In this document: positions 33,554 to 44,015 of the stretch, in pieces
Layout of the letters: each line of letters starts with the position of its first letter
Numbering within the stretch: the stretch's first letter is position 1
Assembly: GCF_905171765.1 (NCBI RefSeq)
Contig: NC_053392.1
Location: forward strand, 498,586,556-498,650,555
Reading direction: 5' to 3'
Length of the DNA: 64,000 nucleotides
Source of the DNA: Bufo bufo
Lineage: Eukaryota; Chordata; Amphibia; Anura; Bufonidae
Program-made: the position numbers and the translations under genes
The notes under the pieces: generated by a model
The model's input: only the letters and a program-made list of their open reading frames with translations
Told to the model about the DNA's origin: nothing
The model's database searches: none

Positions 33554-34241
33554 AGGGTTTCTATCACTTCGTTTCACCTATTTAGCTTTCAGACACTAGC
33601 GATCCGCTAGTGTCTGCTCTATCTAACCATCCTAATATAAGAGCTTATTGTCCTGCCGTTTAGCTAAAAAAATAACTTATATAGATATGCAAATGAGCCT
33701 CTAGGTGCTATGGGGGCGTGATTAGCACCTAGAGGCTCCGTCTACCTTAACAAACTGCCGCCGCCCAGCGCGTCCCTCCAGCCCGCCCATCTCCAGCTGA
33801 AGCGATCTTCTCCGTGCGCGTCTCTGTTCTGCGCATGCGCAGTGAATGTCTGATCGCTTCCCTGCTCAGACATCTCCACTGCGCCTGTTCCTCGGAGCGC
33901 TATGACGTCATCGGCGCAGGTGCAGTGGAGATGTCTGAGCAGGGAAGCGATCAGACATTCACTGCGCATGCGCCGAATACGAGGAGCATCGCATTCCGGA
34001 GGAGATGGGCGGGCTGGAGGGACGCGCTGGGCGGCGGCAGTTTGTTAAGGTAGACGGAGCCTCTAGGTGCTAATCACGCCCCCATAGCACCTAGAGGCTC
34101 ATTTGCATATCTATATAAGTTATTTTTTTAGCTAAACGGCAGGACAATAAGCTCTTATATTAGGATGGTTAGATAGAGCAGACACTAGCGGATCGCTAGT
34201 GTCTGAAAGCTAAATAGGTGAAACGAAGTGATAGAAACCCT
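33554..34241. mobile_element. Near-perfect 688-bp palindromic (fold-back) TTAA element, only in copy 2
   Basis: Flanked by TTAA at 33550-33553 and 34242-34245, with the undisturbed TTAA site at 7980-7983 in copy 1. The left 235 or so bases, from AGGGTTTCTATCACTTCG, are repeated as an apparently exact reverse complement at the right end. A second inverted block (GCGCATGCGCAGTGAATGTC at about 33832) continues almost to the centre. The central loop, about 33893-33918, contains TGACGTCA, a CRE-type palindrome. The short asymmetry between arms is at about 33800-33831. The ORFs on both strands encode the same peptide because of the symmetry and are not genes. Confidence 0.95.
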
Positions 34242-34245
34242 TTAA

Positions 34246-34639
34246 CGCAATCAAATGTGCATTTACCCATAGCTATGTATGCCAGTGTCACTCAGACATC
34301 ATTACTATTGCTGTCATTAAGTGCCAGGGCAAGGGGAGGGGGGAAGAAAAAAAAAATCTTAAAAAAGCATCGAAAAGAGATAACAAGTTTTCCTAAAAAT
34401 TAGTCCTAAGAGGATAGAGGGGGTTATATACCAACTTTCAGGGCAATTGGAGCAACTTTGGTTTAGCATGAACGATTGGAGTCCGAACCAAACTTTTAAA
34501 AAAATTCTACGAACTGGACCCAAAACGAATCTTGACTGATTCCTTCATATCTACATCGCTCATATGATTTTCTATTGGGGCTAGCAATCATAATTCCAAA
34601 TTAACCTATCATTATGTTTTTGAAAGGTGGGAGGACATA
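34246..34639. other. Unassigned spacer (copy 2)
   Basis: Homolog of about 7984-8378. It includes a purine-rich run. No gene is visible. Confidence 0.5.
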
Positions 34640-34713
34640 CCTTGGTTGGATTAGAACCCAAGACTTTAGAGCTGCAAGATGACAATGCTAACTCTTGAGC
34701 CAACATTGCCTGT
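34640..34713 (-). repeat. Decayed tRNA-derived SINE-like segment (copy 2)
   Basis: Homolog of 8379-8453, with the same A-box-like and B-box-like segments on the minus strand and one change in the 3' part (CAACATTGCC). Confidence 0.58.
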
Positions 34714-34845
34714 AAACCAGTCGATTTTGTAATCTTGAGTGTGCTGTTTTGAATGTATTACCATTGTTTGGGGCATTGGTTATCTCTATATGGTGGGCAT
34801 TTTAGCTTGTACTGCATTTCACACCTGATTGGCCCTATATAGAGA

Positions 34846-35429
34846 TGTCATGGTTCCTCAGGTGATTGATGTCAGGAAATCAAGATATTGGCTGAGCGTG
34901 GAGGAATCTAACAACCTCCTTGATTTATCTTGATTCAGTGTTTAGAGGTTAATGACCACTTCCCTTTTCTCCGCTGTGGCTCAGTGGTCATCACTTCTAC
35001 CCTTTATAGTCTCACCCCACACTTCTGACTATGCGGTTGATAGCTTCATTTGGGTTTGGCTGAGCTGGTGTGAGATCCTCTCTTGAGTTCCTGTTCTTCG
35101 ATCTCTACAGAAGTTAAGTGTCACGTTTGTTTGTATTTGTTATATTCCCTGTTGTTGTATCTGGGCCTGAGAAAGAGACTTCCATTCATCCATCAGGGGA
35201 GGAATGGGTTGTCTCTGGTCCTATACTTATTCAAGGGCCTTATAGGGAAATCAGGGCCTAGGTATCCTGCTTATGAATATTCCTACCTATTCATATTGAT
35301 AGGTAGTCAGGGCCCGGATTAGGGTTATCTAGGAGGTGACCTGTTTCTTCCCTAGTTTCCAGGCCCAGTTACTGTTCCCCTTCCCTCCTGTGTTCAGTGT
35401 GGAGTTTCCCCCCCACACTGATCGTGACA
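34846..35429 (+). mobile_element. Solo LTR, gypsy-like, TSD agaga (copy 2)
   Basis: Homolog of 8585-9169. AGAGA flanks it at 34841-34845 and 35430-35434. It starts TGTCATGG and ends CGTGACA. Confidence 0.9.
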
Positions 35430-35434
35430 AGAGA

Positions 35435-36247
35435 CACTGCAGTTAGCACTAATATACTCAGTTTGAGTATAGCGGATAGCACTTTTTTCAGCACATGGCA
35501 TAGGGTATTGTGAATGGCACTAAATGGGGAGTTTATAAATATCAGTATATAGGAGCATGTTTGGTTACATTTTTTGGCAAGCTTTATGGCTAGCTCTAAT
35601 GATGTCAGTGGGGCACAGACCTAGCAGAGACCTTTTGTTAGATCCTGGATGCCGACAGCAGTGCCTGTCAGCAAGCATTAGCACCCACATCCAGTTTCCA
35701 TAGCAACTCTGACAGAACTCTGACTTCAGAAGTGCCAGCCAATCAAATGCTTATTAAATCATGCAGGTCATGTGACTCATGGTGCATCATGTGACTAACA
35801 GGATTTTTGACTGCATTTCTGGATCTGCTTCTGATTGCCGATTTTGCCATTATGAATCCTGTTGCCTGATTTCTGCCTCAATCTTGACCCTGTCTCTGTT
35901 TGCATTTGGACCTTGACATAACCCTCTGTGTTTGACCCAGCTTGGTATAGTTACTCCTTTTGTCTTTTGATTTGTCTCTGTTGTCCTCTCCTGGTTTTGA
36001 CCCGGTTCGTTTATTCCTCCTGGTTTGCTATTTTCACCTGTCATTAAATTTTTATACCATACACCCTGCACTTAGTCAGGAAGGAACTCCCGTCCAGTTG
36101 TGGGCCATCATTTAGGACAGATCTTGCAAGTAAGTAGGGAGAATGGTGTGGGTGAATTTTCATGACTGCACTACAGTGACACCTTTTCTGAGCCCTAAGA
36201 ATGGCTCTTGTTGCCCAGATACCTCCAGCAGATAGTCAACAACTAAA
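35435..36247. other. Unassigned, possible degenerate LTR-like tail (copy 2)
   Basis: Homolog of 9175-9987, with the same pyrimidine-rich TTTGACCC-type series. No gene is visible. Confidence 0.35.
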
Positions 36248-36251
36248 TTAA

Positions 36252-36927
36252 AAGGCGTTCTCCGGGAATTAAGAAAATGAAAATACTTAAATAGTACGGT
36301 ACTTTATTAAAAATGTATTCCCAAATACCTTTCATTTGTTATAATGCCTTGTTTTGTCTGGGCAGCAATCATCAAGGGAAATAAAATGGCCGCCGTAAGT
36401 ACACAATAAACCTGTCCTAATCACACAGGAGGACAAGTTACTTCACAACACTGATCTAAAGAGATGCCTTATCCTCCTCTCTGCTCTTCTTGGAGACACG
36501 AAGTACAGAGAGGACGGGCAGGACTTACTGTGGTAATGTGTTGCTGTGGTAATGGAGACTGCATACAAGTGCTGCTGCTCATTAGCTGCACCCCCACCTC
36601 CTCTCTGCACTTCATGTCTTCGCATGAACTCCATTCCTACAGAGATTCAGCTAAAGAATATATTAAGCTGTATTCAGGATCATGATCCCTGACAAGCAAA
36701 GCAGAGAGGAGACAGCTCTTTACTTCGTTGTTCTGAAGTAACTTGTCCTCCTGTGTGATTAGGACAGGTTTTGTGTGAACTAATAGGATGGTGGCCATTT
36801 TGTTTCCCCTGATGATTGCTCATCAGACAAAACGAGCCATTAGAACTAATGAAAGGTATTTAAGAATATCATTATAATAAATTAATATTTAAAGTATTTT
36901 CATTTTCCTAATTCCTGGATAATCCCT
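36252..36927. mobile_element. TTAA fold-back MITE, 676 bp (copy 2)
   Basis: Homolog of 9992-10667. TTAA flanks it at 36248-36251 and 36928-36931. Its length is identical to copy 1. Confidence 0.82.
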
Positions 36928-37164
36928 TTAAGGTAAATATTTAAATTTATAATATAATATGAAAGTATATATAAAGACTTAGCATTCAACAACTCCACCT
37001 GAACTATCCAGGCTAACCCCAAAAGACTTGTAGCTGTTAATGCAGCGAAAGGTGATTCTGCAAAGTATTGACTCAGGGGGCTGAATACAAATGCGCGCCA
37101 CACTTTCCAGATTTTTATTCATAAAATTTTTTGAAAACTATGTATCATTTGTGTTGGTCTATCA

Positions 37165-37322
37165 CAGGGGTCAGCAACCTCCGGCACTCCAGCTGTGGTG
37201 AAACTACGACTCCCAGCATGCACACTTGCTTGGCTGTCCTCAGAACTCCCAAAGAAGTGAATGGAGCATGCTGGGAGTTGTAGTTTCACAACAACTTGGG
37301 TTCTGGAGGTTGCTGATCTCTG
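37165..37322. mobile_element. Small hAT-type MITE, 158 bp, perfect 8-bp TSD (copy 2)
   Basis: Homolog of 10898-11055. The flanks GTCTATCA at 37157-37164 and 37323-37330 are identical. The mismatch in copy 1 is therefore a later mutation. Confidence 0.88.
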
Positions 37323-37527
37323 GTCTATCACATAAAGCCCCAATAAAATACATTTAAGTTTGTGGGTGTAACTGTAAAAATGTGGAAAAGTTAAAGGCGT
37401 ATGAATACTTTTTCAAGCACTGTAGTTACTAGGTGACCATGAAGCAGAAGAGACCCTTTATTATATCTTTTCATGGGACAACACTGAATATTTGATACAA
37501 TGTAAAGAAGTGTACAGCTTTTCTAAC

Positions 37528-37804
37528 GGTCCATTCACACGTCTGTAGGTGTCGAACACTGGCAATGTGCGTTTCGCATTTCGCGGACCTCACATTGCCG
37601 GCACTATAATAGAAAATGCTTTTTCTTGTCCACAGTTGCGAACAAGAATAGGATATGTTCTATTTTTTTTCGGGAACAGAATTGCGTATCCGGAAGTGCG
37701 GATGCAGACAGCACATAGCATCCGCTCTGGCCCCTTTGAAAATGAATGGGTCCGCAAAATCCAGAATGGATCCGGGGAAAAATTGCAGACGTGTGAATGG
37801 ACCC
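37528..37804. mobile_element. MITE, 277 bp, inside Tc1 terminal repeat (copy 2)
   Basis: Homolog of 11265-11541, with the same perfect inverted termini GGTCCATTCACACGTCTG. Confidence 0.8.
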
Positions 37805-37922
37805 GAACAGTGTAAATTTGGTGTGCCCTCAAAATAACTTAACCCCAACCATTAATGTCTAATCAGCTGGCAACAAAAGTGAAACAACCCTAAGTGAAAA
37901 TGGCAAAATTGTGCCCAAAGTG

Positions 37923-39102
37923 TCAATATTTTGTGTGGCCACCATTATTTTCCAGCACTGCCTTAACTCTCTTGGGCATGGAGTTCACTAGAGCTTCACA
38001 GGTTGCCACTAGAATCCTCTTTCACTCCTCCATGATGACATCACAGAGCTGGTGGATGTTAGAGACCTTGCGCTCCTCCCCCTCCCATTTGAGGGAGCAC
38101 CACAAATGCTCCATAGGGTTTAGGTCTGGAGACATGCTTGTCAGTCCAGCACCTTTACCCTCAGTTTCTTTAGCAAGGCAGTGGTCATCTTGGAGGTGTG
38201 TTTGGGGTCGTTATCATATTAGAATACTGCAACCCAGTTTCCGAAGGGAGGGTATCATGCTTCAGTATGTCACAAAACATGTTGGCATTAATGGTTCCCT
38301 CAATGAACTGTAGCTCCTGTAAGAAGGAACAAGGAGCCGTCATTGACGAAAGATACGTGTCACCGAGGTTCCTGGCCTCGGTGAGGTAAGAACCGGATTT
38401 TTTCCTGAAGTGTCAGTTCTGTATTGCAGTCTGACACTTCAGCTGTCAGAATGGCTGTAAAGCCAATCTGGGCCGGTTCTTATTGGGAGCAGCCAAAGAG
38501 CAGGGTGGGTGGCTGTTCCCCACGGTTCCAGGCCGGGTTTTGGCTGGGATATAAAAACCCAGCCAGCATGTTCAGCTGTGTGGACTATCTTCCATCTGCT
38601 AGTGGAGTGCTAGCAGTCTGGGTGTTGGAGCTTGAGCATTTGGGCCTGGACTAGGCCTGCTACATTGTTTGTGGACAAAAGCACATGGACTACTGCTTCC
38701 TTCAAGGACTTATGTGCTGCAGCCTGGTGTGAACAAACACCAGACTCAAGGTGACAGTTTTTTCTTGAAACTGTTATTTTGTCACTTTACGTCTGTGTGA
38801 ATAAAACACTGCACTATTTAAGTTAAAGACGTTGTCATTGCCTCTGTACTGCGTCCGCAAGCCTGTCTACCAGAACAAATCCCCACACTCCCCACAGCCA
38901 GCAGCACTCATGCAGCCCCAAACCATGACACTCCCACCACCATGCTTGACTGTAGTCCTCACTTGGTTTTCGTTTGACAACATCTGAACCAAATTAGTTT
39001 TTTTGGTCTCATCAGACCACAGGACATGGTTCCAGTAATCCAGCAAACTGTTTGCATGCTTTCTTGTCCCTAATCTTTAGAAGAGGCTTCTTTCTGGGAT
39101 GA
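37923..39102 (-). pseudogene. Tc1-like transposase, C-terminal and middle parts, split by a solo LTR
   Basis: The minus-strand text 38317-37923 encodes the second catalytic Asp block (DNxPKHTSK), PDLNPMEHLW with the Glu, and the NNGGHTKY end. The part at 39102-38892 is upstream coding sequence, ending at the insertion point of the LTR. The upstream continuation lies at 46500-46310, beyond the Penelope-like element. Several frameshifts are present and no frame is long, so it is dead. Confidence 0.78.
38318..38887 (+). mobile_element. Solo LTR, 570 bp, TSD ctcc
   Basis: Begins TGTAAGAAGG and ends ATCCCCACA, with CTCC on both sides (38314-38317 and 38888-38891). It contains a TATA box (GATATAAAAA at about 38549) and a polyadenylation signal AATAAA at 38800-38805, in the order expected for a plus-strand LTR. 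It interrupts the Tc1 transposase text, which reads on after removal of the LTR and one duplication. In copy 1 the same LTR is cut at its base 76 by a hAT. Confidence 0.92.
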
Positions 39103-39114
39103 CAGGATTGCAGA

Positions 39115-39266
39115 TCAATAATAAATCAGGCTGGCTCACAGTATTTTTGCATACACAAAATTTATTATCCCAATAAAAATGTTAAAATGTGGAAACATAA
39201 CCTTATTCCTTATCAGCATATATACATATAGATAAATATAATGCGGAGCTCACGCATATATCTATA
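39115..39266. repeat. Left inverted terminal repeat of the Penelope-like element, outer part
   Basis: Begins TCAATAATAAATCAGGCTGG. It matches the reverse complement of 46061-46218 over its whole length, with a short AT-rich insertion in the right arm near 46140. The inner part continues at 40532 after the inserted LTR. Confidence 0.88.
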
Positions 39267-40526
39267 TGTGACGAATACCACACCTCATGCCCGCTTGACG
39301 TCAACTACGTTGAGCTCACGAGACGCGGTATGGTCACGGGTTTGCCAAAAATGTGAAGGTACGTCCTCCAGAGGAGCGGGTACGGTCAGCTTGGTACAGT
39401 TTACACACACACCTCCTGTCCACGCGGGCACAGAGAGGCAACAAGCTGAGAGAGCCTTTTCACTGCCGCAGTGAAAACAGCACTGTCTCAGCCTGGGAAA
39501 TCTGCCACCAGCTCTTGTTTGATATAAGCCCAGTCCGTTAACGGGATAATATAGGGTGAGACACCAACCCGCGGTAGCTTATAACTAGGCCAAAACACGG
39601 ACGTGGGGATTCGTGATCGAGATACAAGATAGCACAAGATTAAATTATAGATTTAATCGCCGTAAGGGCACACTAGATTTAACACAATATACACAGAGAA
39701 TATCTACAGTGGTCTTAGGTTACAGATTACAGGTTATATGGTTACAACAGGGTTAGCAGTGTAAAAGTCAGTTACCGGGTAAGATGAAAGTTCCTTTTGG
39801 TTGGGAGATGTTCTTTGATGGAGTCCACATGAAGGGCCTTGATCTCAGCGAGTTCCTGGGTCCCTCTAAACACATTTGTAAGATGAGACCCTTCTTCAGA
39901 GATAGACCCGCCTGCTTGCTGGCACCAGACTTTTAACCTGTTGCCGGCCCCTCCCCTCCCGATTCCGGCTACAAGTAGAGTCCAAACCTGGTACTGTTAT
40001 TTGGTTTCTGTGGGGAGATATGGATATCTCCCCTCGCTGACCTCGCCCTATTAAACAAAGACCCTGGGCACATACATCATGGCCACCGGGACACAAATAT
40101 GTATCCGGTTTGCACCTGTGATAGCCAGGCGATTCATAATTCCTTATGAAATGTAGGTGCCAACATGTCTGGGAGGTCGCATTGATCCTGACAGGGCTGA
40201 CACCTCCTGCTGGTGGTTTTTCCTGCAGGATTTAGCTTGGCTCCAAGCTGGTTGACTGAGGTGTGACCTTCTCCACCTGGGGCCTCCTTGAAGCCTGGAC
40301 CCCCTGGGGCTTTCTTCCTTGCCAACTGACACTCAGATGGCTGGGGGGGGGTGGAAACCTATTTTGCATGTACACTGAACATGCCAAGAGGTGAATCAAA
40401 TGACAATCAGGGCTGGGGGGGCTTTGAAGCAGGGCCCTCCTGTGGAGTTCACTACCTCCGCTATCTGTCAGCAAATGGGGGTGTGAGGACATGGCTGACA
40501 GTAAATATTAATCCATATTCCTCACA
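39267..40526 (+). mobile_element. Solo LTR, 1260 bp, TSD ctata, inside the Penelope left repeat
   Basis: Starts TGTGACGAATACC and ends ATTCCTCACA. CTATA flanks it at 39262-39266 and 40527-40531. Removing it and one CTATA rejoins TCTATA with TAACTGGAGTACTCC, exactly the text found uninterrupted in the right repeat (reverse complement of 41378-41405). This confirms both boundaries. No coding region is visible. Orientation is tentative. Confidence 0.88.
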
Positions 40527-40556
40527 CTATATAACTGGAGTACTCCAATAAATGTG

Positions 40557-41377
40557 ATCTGCAAATAAAAATTGGACTCAAAATAAAAATAATTATGACT
40601 GAGTACAAAATTAATCCCATCTAGTATAAATTGTAATTGTTCTAATGGTAAATTGCCTTTTTGAGACAATATTTTGGATACTGCTTGTATTCCTTGACTG
40701 TGATTAATGCTCGTATACAGTGAGCTCACATCAAGTGTAGCAAGGTGAGAGGGGGTGTCTCTGACATAGGGTTGTAAGAACCTGTCCAGATACTGCGACA
40801 GATTCGATGTTAATGACCCTATGTCAGAGACAATTGGCCTTCCTGGAGGATTCATAGGATCCTTATGTAACTTGGGGATACAATAAAAAATGGGCATTCT
40901 TTTCTGTGTGCCCAAAATAAAATAAAATTCTGTCTCATTCAGAATGCCTCTTTCTTTTGCCCTATTGCACAATGACGATAATTCTTTATAATATGGAACT
41001 ATCGGGTCCTCATGTAATTGTATGTACGTTGTAATGTCTGACAACTGTCTCAGACATTCTTTTTTATATATTTCAGTATCCAAGATCACAATCGCCCCTC
41101 CTTTATCGGCTGGGCATATTGTGACCTTCAGATCTTTCTGCAATTCTTTTATCGCCTGCATTTCTTGTTGGGAAAGGTTTGCACTTCCCTTCATTTTAGG
41201 GTTGAATAGCGCTGTTTGAGCGATTTTACATCATTTAAAATCGCAACAAGGACATTCCTTCGAGCCATTTAGGTTCCAACTACTGGTAAACTCGCACAAA
41301 GCTATACGATTATTTTTAGTAGTCAAATTTTTTGAAGATAGGTTAAAATTTATAACATTTGAAAGCAAAGAGGTCAC
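40557..41377 (-). pseudogene. Penelope-like reverse transcriptase, fragment
   Basis: The minus-strand frame 41194-40557 encodes motifs characteristic of Penelope-like reverse transcriptases: CPADKGGAIVILDTE, YCIPKLHKDPMNPPGRPIVS, GSLTSNLSQYLDRFLQP and LDVSSLYTSI, whose Asp is the first of the catalytic triad. The frame ends after FYLQI, where the terminal repeat starts, so the YxDD motif, thumb and any GIY-YIG endonuclease are missing. The open frame extends to 40508 only by reading into the repeat and the LTR. Upstream, 41377-41195 continues the same protein with a stop. The enzyme would have primed reverse transcription at chromosomal ends or nicks. Here it is inactive. Confidence 0.88.
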
Positions 41378-41407
41378 ATTTATTGGAGTACTCCAGTTAT
41401 ATAGATA
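41378..41407. repeat. Right inverted repeat of the Penelope-like element, inner part
   Basis: TCACATTTATTGGAGTACTC and onward is the exact reverse complement of the segment ending at 40556. It is cut by a Tc1 element at the TA of 41406-41407 and resumes at 46061. Confidence 0.88.
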
Positions 41408-42534
41408 CAGTGGGATGCGAAAGTTTGGGCAACCTTGTTAATCGTCATGATTTGCCTGTATAAATCGTTGGTTGTTACGATAAAAAATGCCAGTTAAATA
41501 TATCATATAGGAGACACACACAGTGATATTTGAGAAGTGAAATTAAGTTTATTGGATTTACAGAAAGTGTGCTATAATTGTTTAAACAAAATTAGGCAGG
41601 TGCAAAAATTTGGGCACCACAAAAAAGAAATGAAATCAATATTTTGTAGATCCTCCTTTTGCAGAAATTACAGCCTCTAAATGCTTCCTGTAGGTTCCAA
41701 TGCGAGTCTGGATTCTGGTTGAAGGTATTTTGGACCATTCCTCTTTACAAAACATCTTTAATTCATTTAGGTTTGATGGCTTCCGAGCATGGACAACTCT
41801 CTTTAAGTCACACTACAAATTTTCAATTATATTCAGGTCTGGGGACTGAGATGGCCATTCCAGAACGTTGTACCTGTTCCTCTGCATAAAGGCCTTAGTG
41901 GATTTTGAGCAGTGTTTAGGGTCGTTGTCTTGTTGAAAGATCCAGCCCGGCGCAGCTTCAGCTTTGTCACTGATTCCTGGACAATGGTCTCCAGAATCTG
42001 CTGCTACTGAGTGGAATCCATGCGTCCCTCAACTTTGACAAGATTCCCAGTCCCTGCACTGGCCACACAGCCCCACAGCATGATGGAACCACCACCATAT
42101 TTTACTGTAGGTAGCAGGTGTTTTTATTGGAATGCTGTGTTCTTTTTCCTCCATGCATAACGCCCCTTGTTATGGCCAAATAACTCAATTTTAGTTTCAT
42201 CAGTCCACAGCACCTTATTACAAAATGAAGCTGGCTTGTCCAAATGTGCTTTAGCCCACCTCAAGCGGCACTTTTTGTGCTGTGGGCAGAGAAAAGGCTT
42301 CCTCTGCATCACTCTTGCATACAGCATCTCCTTGTGTAAAGTGCGCCAAAGTGTCGCTTCTGTTTATCCGAGATTTTTCTTGGTCTGCCACTTCGAGCCT
42401 TAACTTGAACTGAGCCTGTGGTCTTCCATTTCCTCAATATGTTCCTAACTGTGGAAACAGACAGCTGAAATCTCTGAGACAGCTTTCTGTATCCTTCCCC
42501 TAAACCATGATGGTGAACAATCTTTGTCTTCAGG

Positions 42535-43765
42535 CAGGGCCGGCGCCACCTGTAAGGCGACATAGGCAGCCGCAATTTGAGTGACGAGGGAGGGAGGGGG
42601 GAGAAGAGAGTGACGAGGGAGGGGGGAGAAGAGAGTGACGAGGGAGGGAGGGAGGGGGGAGAAGAGAGTGACGAGGGAGGGAGGGGAGAGAAGAGAGTGA
42701 CGAGGGAGGGAGGGGGAGAAGAGAGTGGGGAGGGAGGGGGGAGAAGAGAGTGACGAGTGAGGGAGGGGGGAGAAGAGAGTGGGGAGGGAGGGGGGAGAAG
42801 AGAGTGACGAGGGAGGGAGGGGGGAGAAGAGAGTGGGGAGGGAGGGGGGAGAAGAGAGTGACGAGTGAGGGAGGGGGGAGAAGAGAGTGGGGAGGGAGGG
42901 GGGAGAAGAGAGTGACGAGGGAGGGATGGGGGAGAAGAGAGTGACGAGGGAGGGAGGGAGTGGGGAGAAGAGAGTGACGAGGGAGGGAGTGGGGAGAAGA
43001 GAGTGACGAGGGAGGGAGGGGGAGAAGAGAGTGATGAGGGAGGGAGGGGGGAGAAGAGAGTGACGAGGGAGGGAGGGGGGAGAAGAGAGTGACGAGGGAG
43101 TCCCCAGAGCCAGACCAAGAGCCAGACTGCAGCCAACGACCAGATCATCTTATTGTCCTGGTGGTAAGTAGACAATGCAATATGTTTATTATTTAATTGT
43201 TTAGTTATTAATACTACTGTACATTGGAAACTAATTTACCTCACATTAAAAGGACACTATAGTCCCAGAACTACTACAGTTTAATGTAGTGGTACTGGTG
43301 TCTATAGCCTGTTCCTGCAGAGAAAAGACATTGTGCAGTACTGGTGTTAAAGGAGCACTATAGTTGTTAGGAGTGGGGCACCCTCGTGTCCCCCTCCCAC
43401 TGGGCTGAAGGGGTTAAAACCCCTTCAGCCACTTACCTTTCTCCGGCGCCGGCACTGGAAACTCTTCTCCCCTATCCTCCTCTCTGCTGCGAATGCGCAT
43501 GCGCACGCATTCAAAACTATGTTCCGCGTCTACCCACTGTAATTTTCACAGTGAGAATCGCGGAAGCACCTCTAGCGGCTGTTAGGGAGACAGCTACAAG
43601 AAGCTTGATTAACCCTAAGGGAAACATAGCAGTTCTTTTAATTTAAATGCTGAGAAAGGGGTGGAACATATGTGATGTCATGATATGGGCAGATCATCTG
43701 ATAAAGGGGGGGGGGCGACAATTTTTATCTTGCCTAGGGCGGCAAAAATCCTTGCACCGGCCCTG
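42535..43765. mobile_element. hAT-type non-autonomous element, 1231 bp, perfect 8-bp TSD
   Basis: The ends are CAGGGCCGGCGCCACC and, reverse-complemented, CAGGGCCGGTGCAAGG. TCTTCAGG flanks it at 42527-42534 and 43766-43773, an exact 8-bp duplication. It lies within Tc1 coding sequence, which reads on after removal. The interior holds a G-rich tandem array (42585-43100) and, at about 43246-43380, two direct copies of an AAAGGA(C/G)CACTATAG motif that look like fragments of another MITE. Confidence 0.92.
42585..43100. repeat. G/A-rich tandem array of GAGGGAGG-GGGGAGAAGAGAGTGAC units
   Basis: Units of about 25-30 bases alternate GTGACGAGGGAGGGAGG with GGGAGAAGAGA. Some units have GTGGGGAGGG instead of GTGACGAGGG and form a higher-order pattern of about 60 bases in 42720-42920. 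The repeat is strongly strand-asymmetric (purine on plus). Confidence 0.92.
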
Positions 43766-44015
43766 TCTTCAGGTCATTTGAGAGTTGTTTTGAGACCCCC
43801 GTTTTGCTACTCTTCAGAGAAAATTAAAAGAGGAGGGAAACTTACAATTGACCCCCTTAAATACTCTTTCTCATAATTGGATTCACCTGTGTATGTAGGT
43901 CAGGGGTCACTGAGCTTATCAAGCCAATTTGAGTTCGAATAATTAGTTCTAAAGGTTTTGGAATCAATAAAATGACAACAGTGCCCAAATTTAGGCACCT
44001 GCCTAATTTTGTTAA

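Larger units (their letters stand above)
23065..38393 (+). repeat. Large direct duplication, copy 2
   Basis: The portion 23991-38393 matches 1-12130 in order and orientation. The first 926 bases (LINE ORF2) would correspond to sequence left of the window. It carries two insertions not in copy 1 (26930-28491 and 33554-34241) and lacks the hAT that ends copy 1. Homology ends at GGTAAGAAC (38393). Copy 2 continues through the intact solo LTR. Confidence 0.95.
41650..43900 (-). pseudogene. Tc1-like transposase of the second element, split by a hAT-type insertion
   Basis: N-terminal helix-turn-helix text (HGLGEGYRKLSQRFQLSVSTVRNIL, an RPRKIS hinge) is at about 42530-42380. VLWTDETKIELFGHN with the first Asp is at about 42240-42190. 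[10 protein letters not shown] with the catalytic Glu lies near 41850-41810. The start of the gene, upstream on the minus strand, continues beyond the inserted element at 43774-43900. Stops and frameshifts occur between these blocks. The long minus-strand frame 43175-42309 is a chance fusion of low-complexity insert sequence with the helix-turn-helix part. Confidence 0.82.

Noticed and set aside
33742..34053. Two ORFs on opposite strands in the palindrome with the same peptide
   Set aside because: The identity of the two peptides follows from the inverted symmetry. There is no protein-like conservation.
40144..40492. Minus-strand ORFs near the Penelope-type frame
   Set aside because: They lie inside the 1260-bp solo LTR, whose boundaries are fixed by the CTATA duplication, and show no protein motif.
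42309..43175. 288-codon minus-strand ORF rich in Pro, Ser and Leu
   Set aside because: Most of it translates the G-rich array of an inserted hAT-type element. Only the last 80 or so residues are real Tc1 helix-turn-helix sequence, and they belong to a broken transposase.
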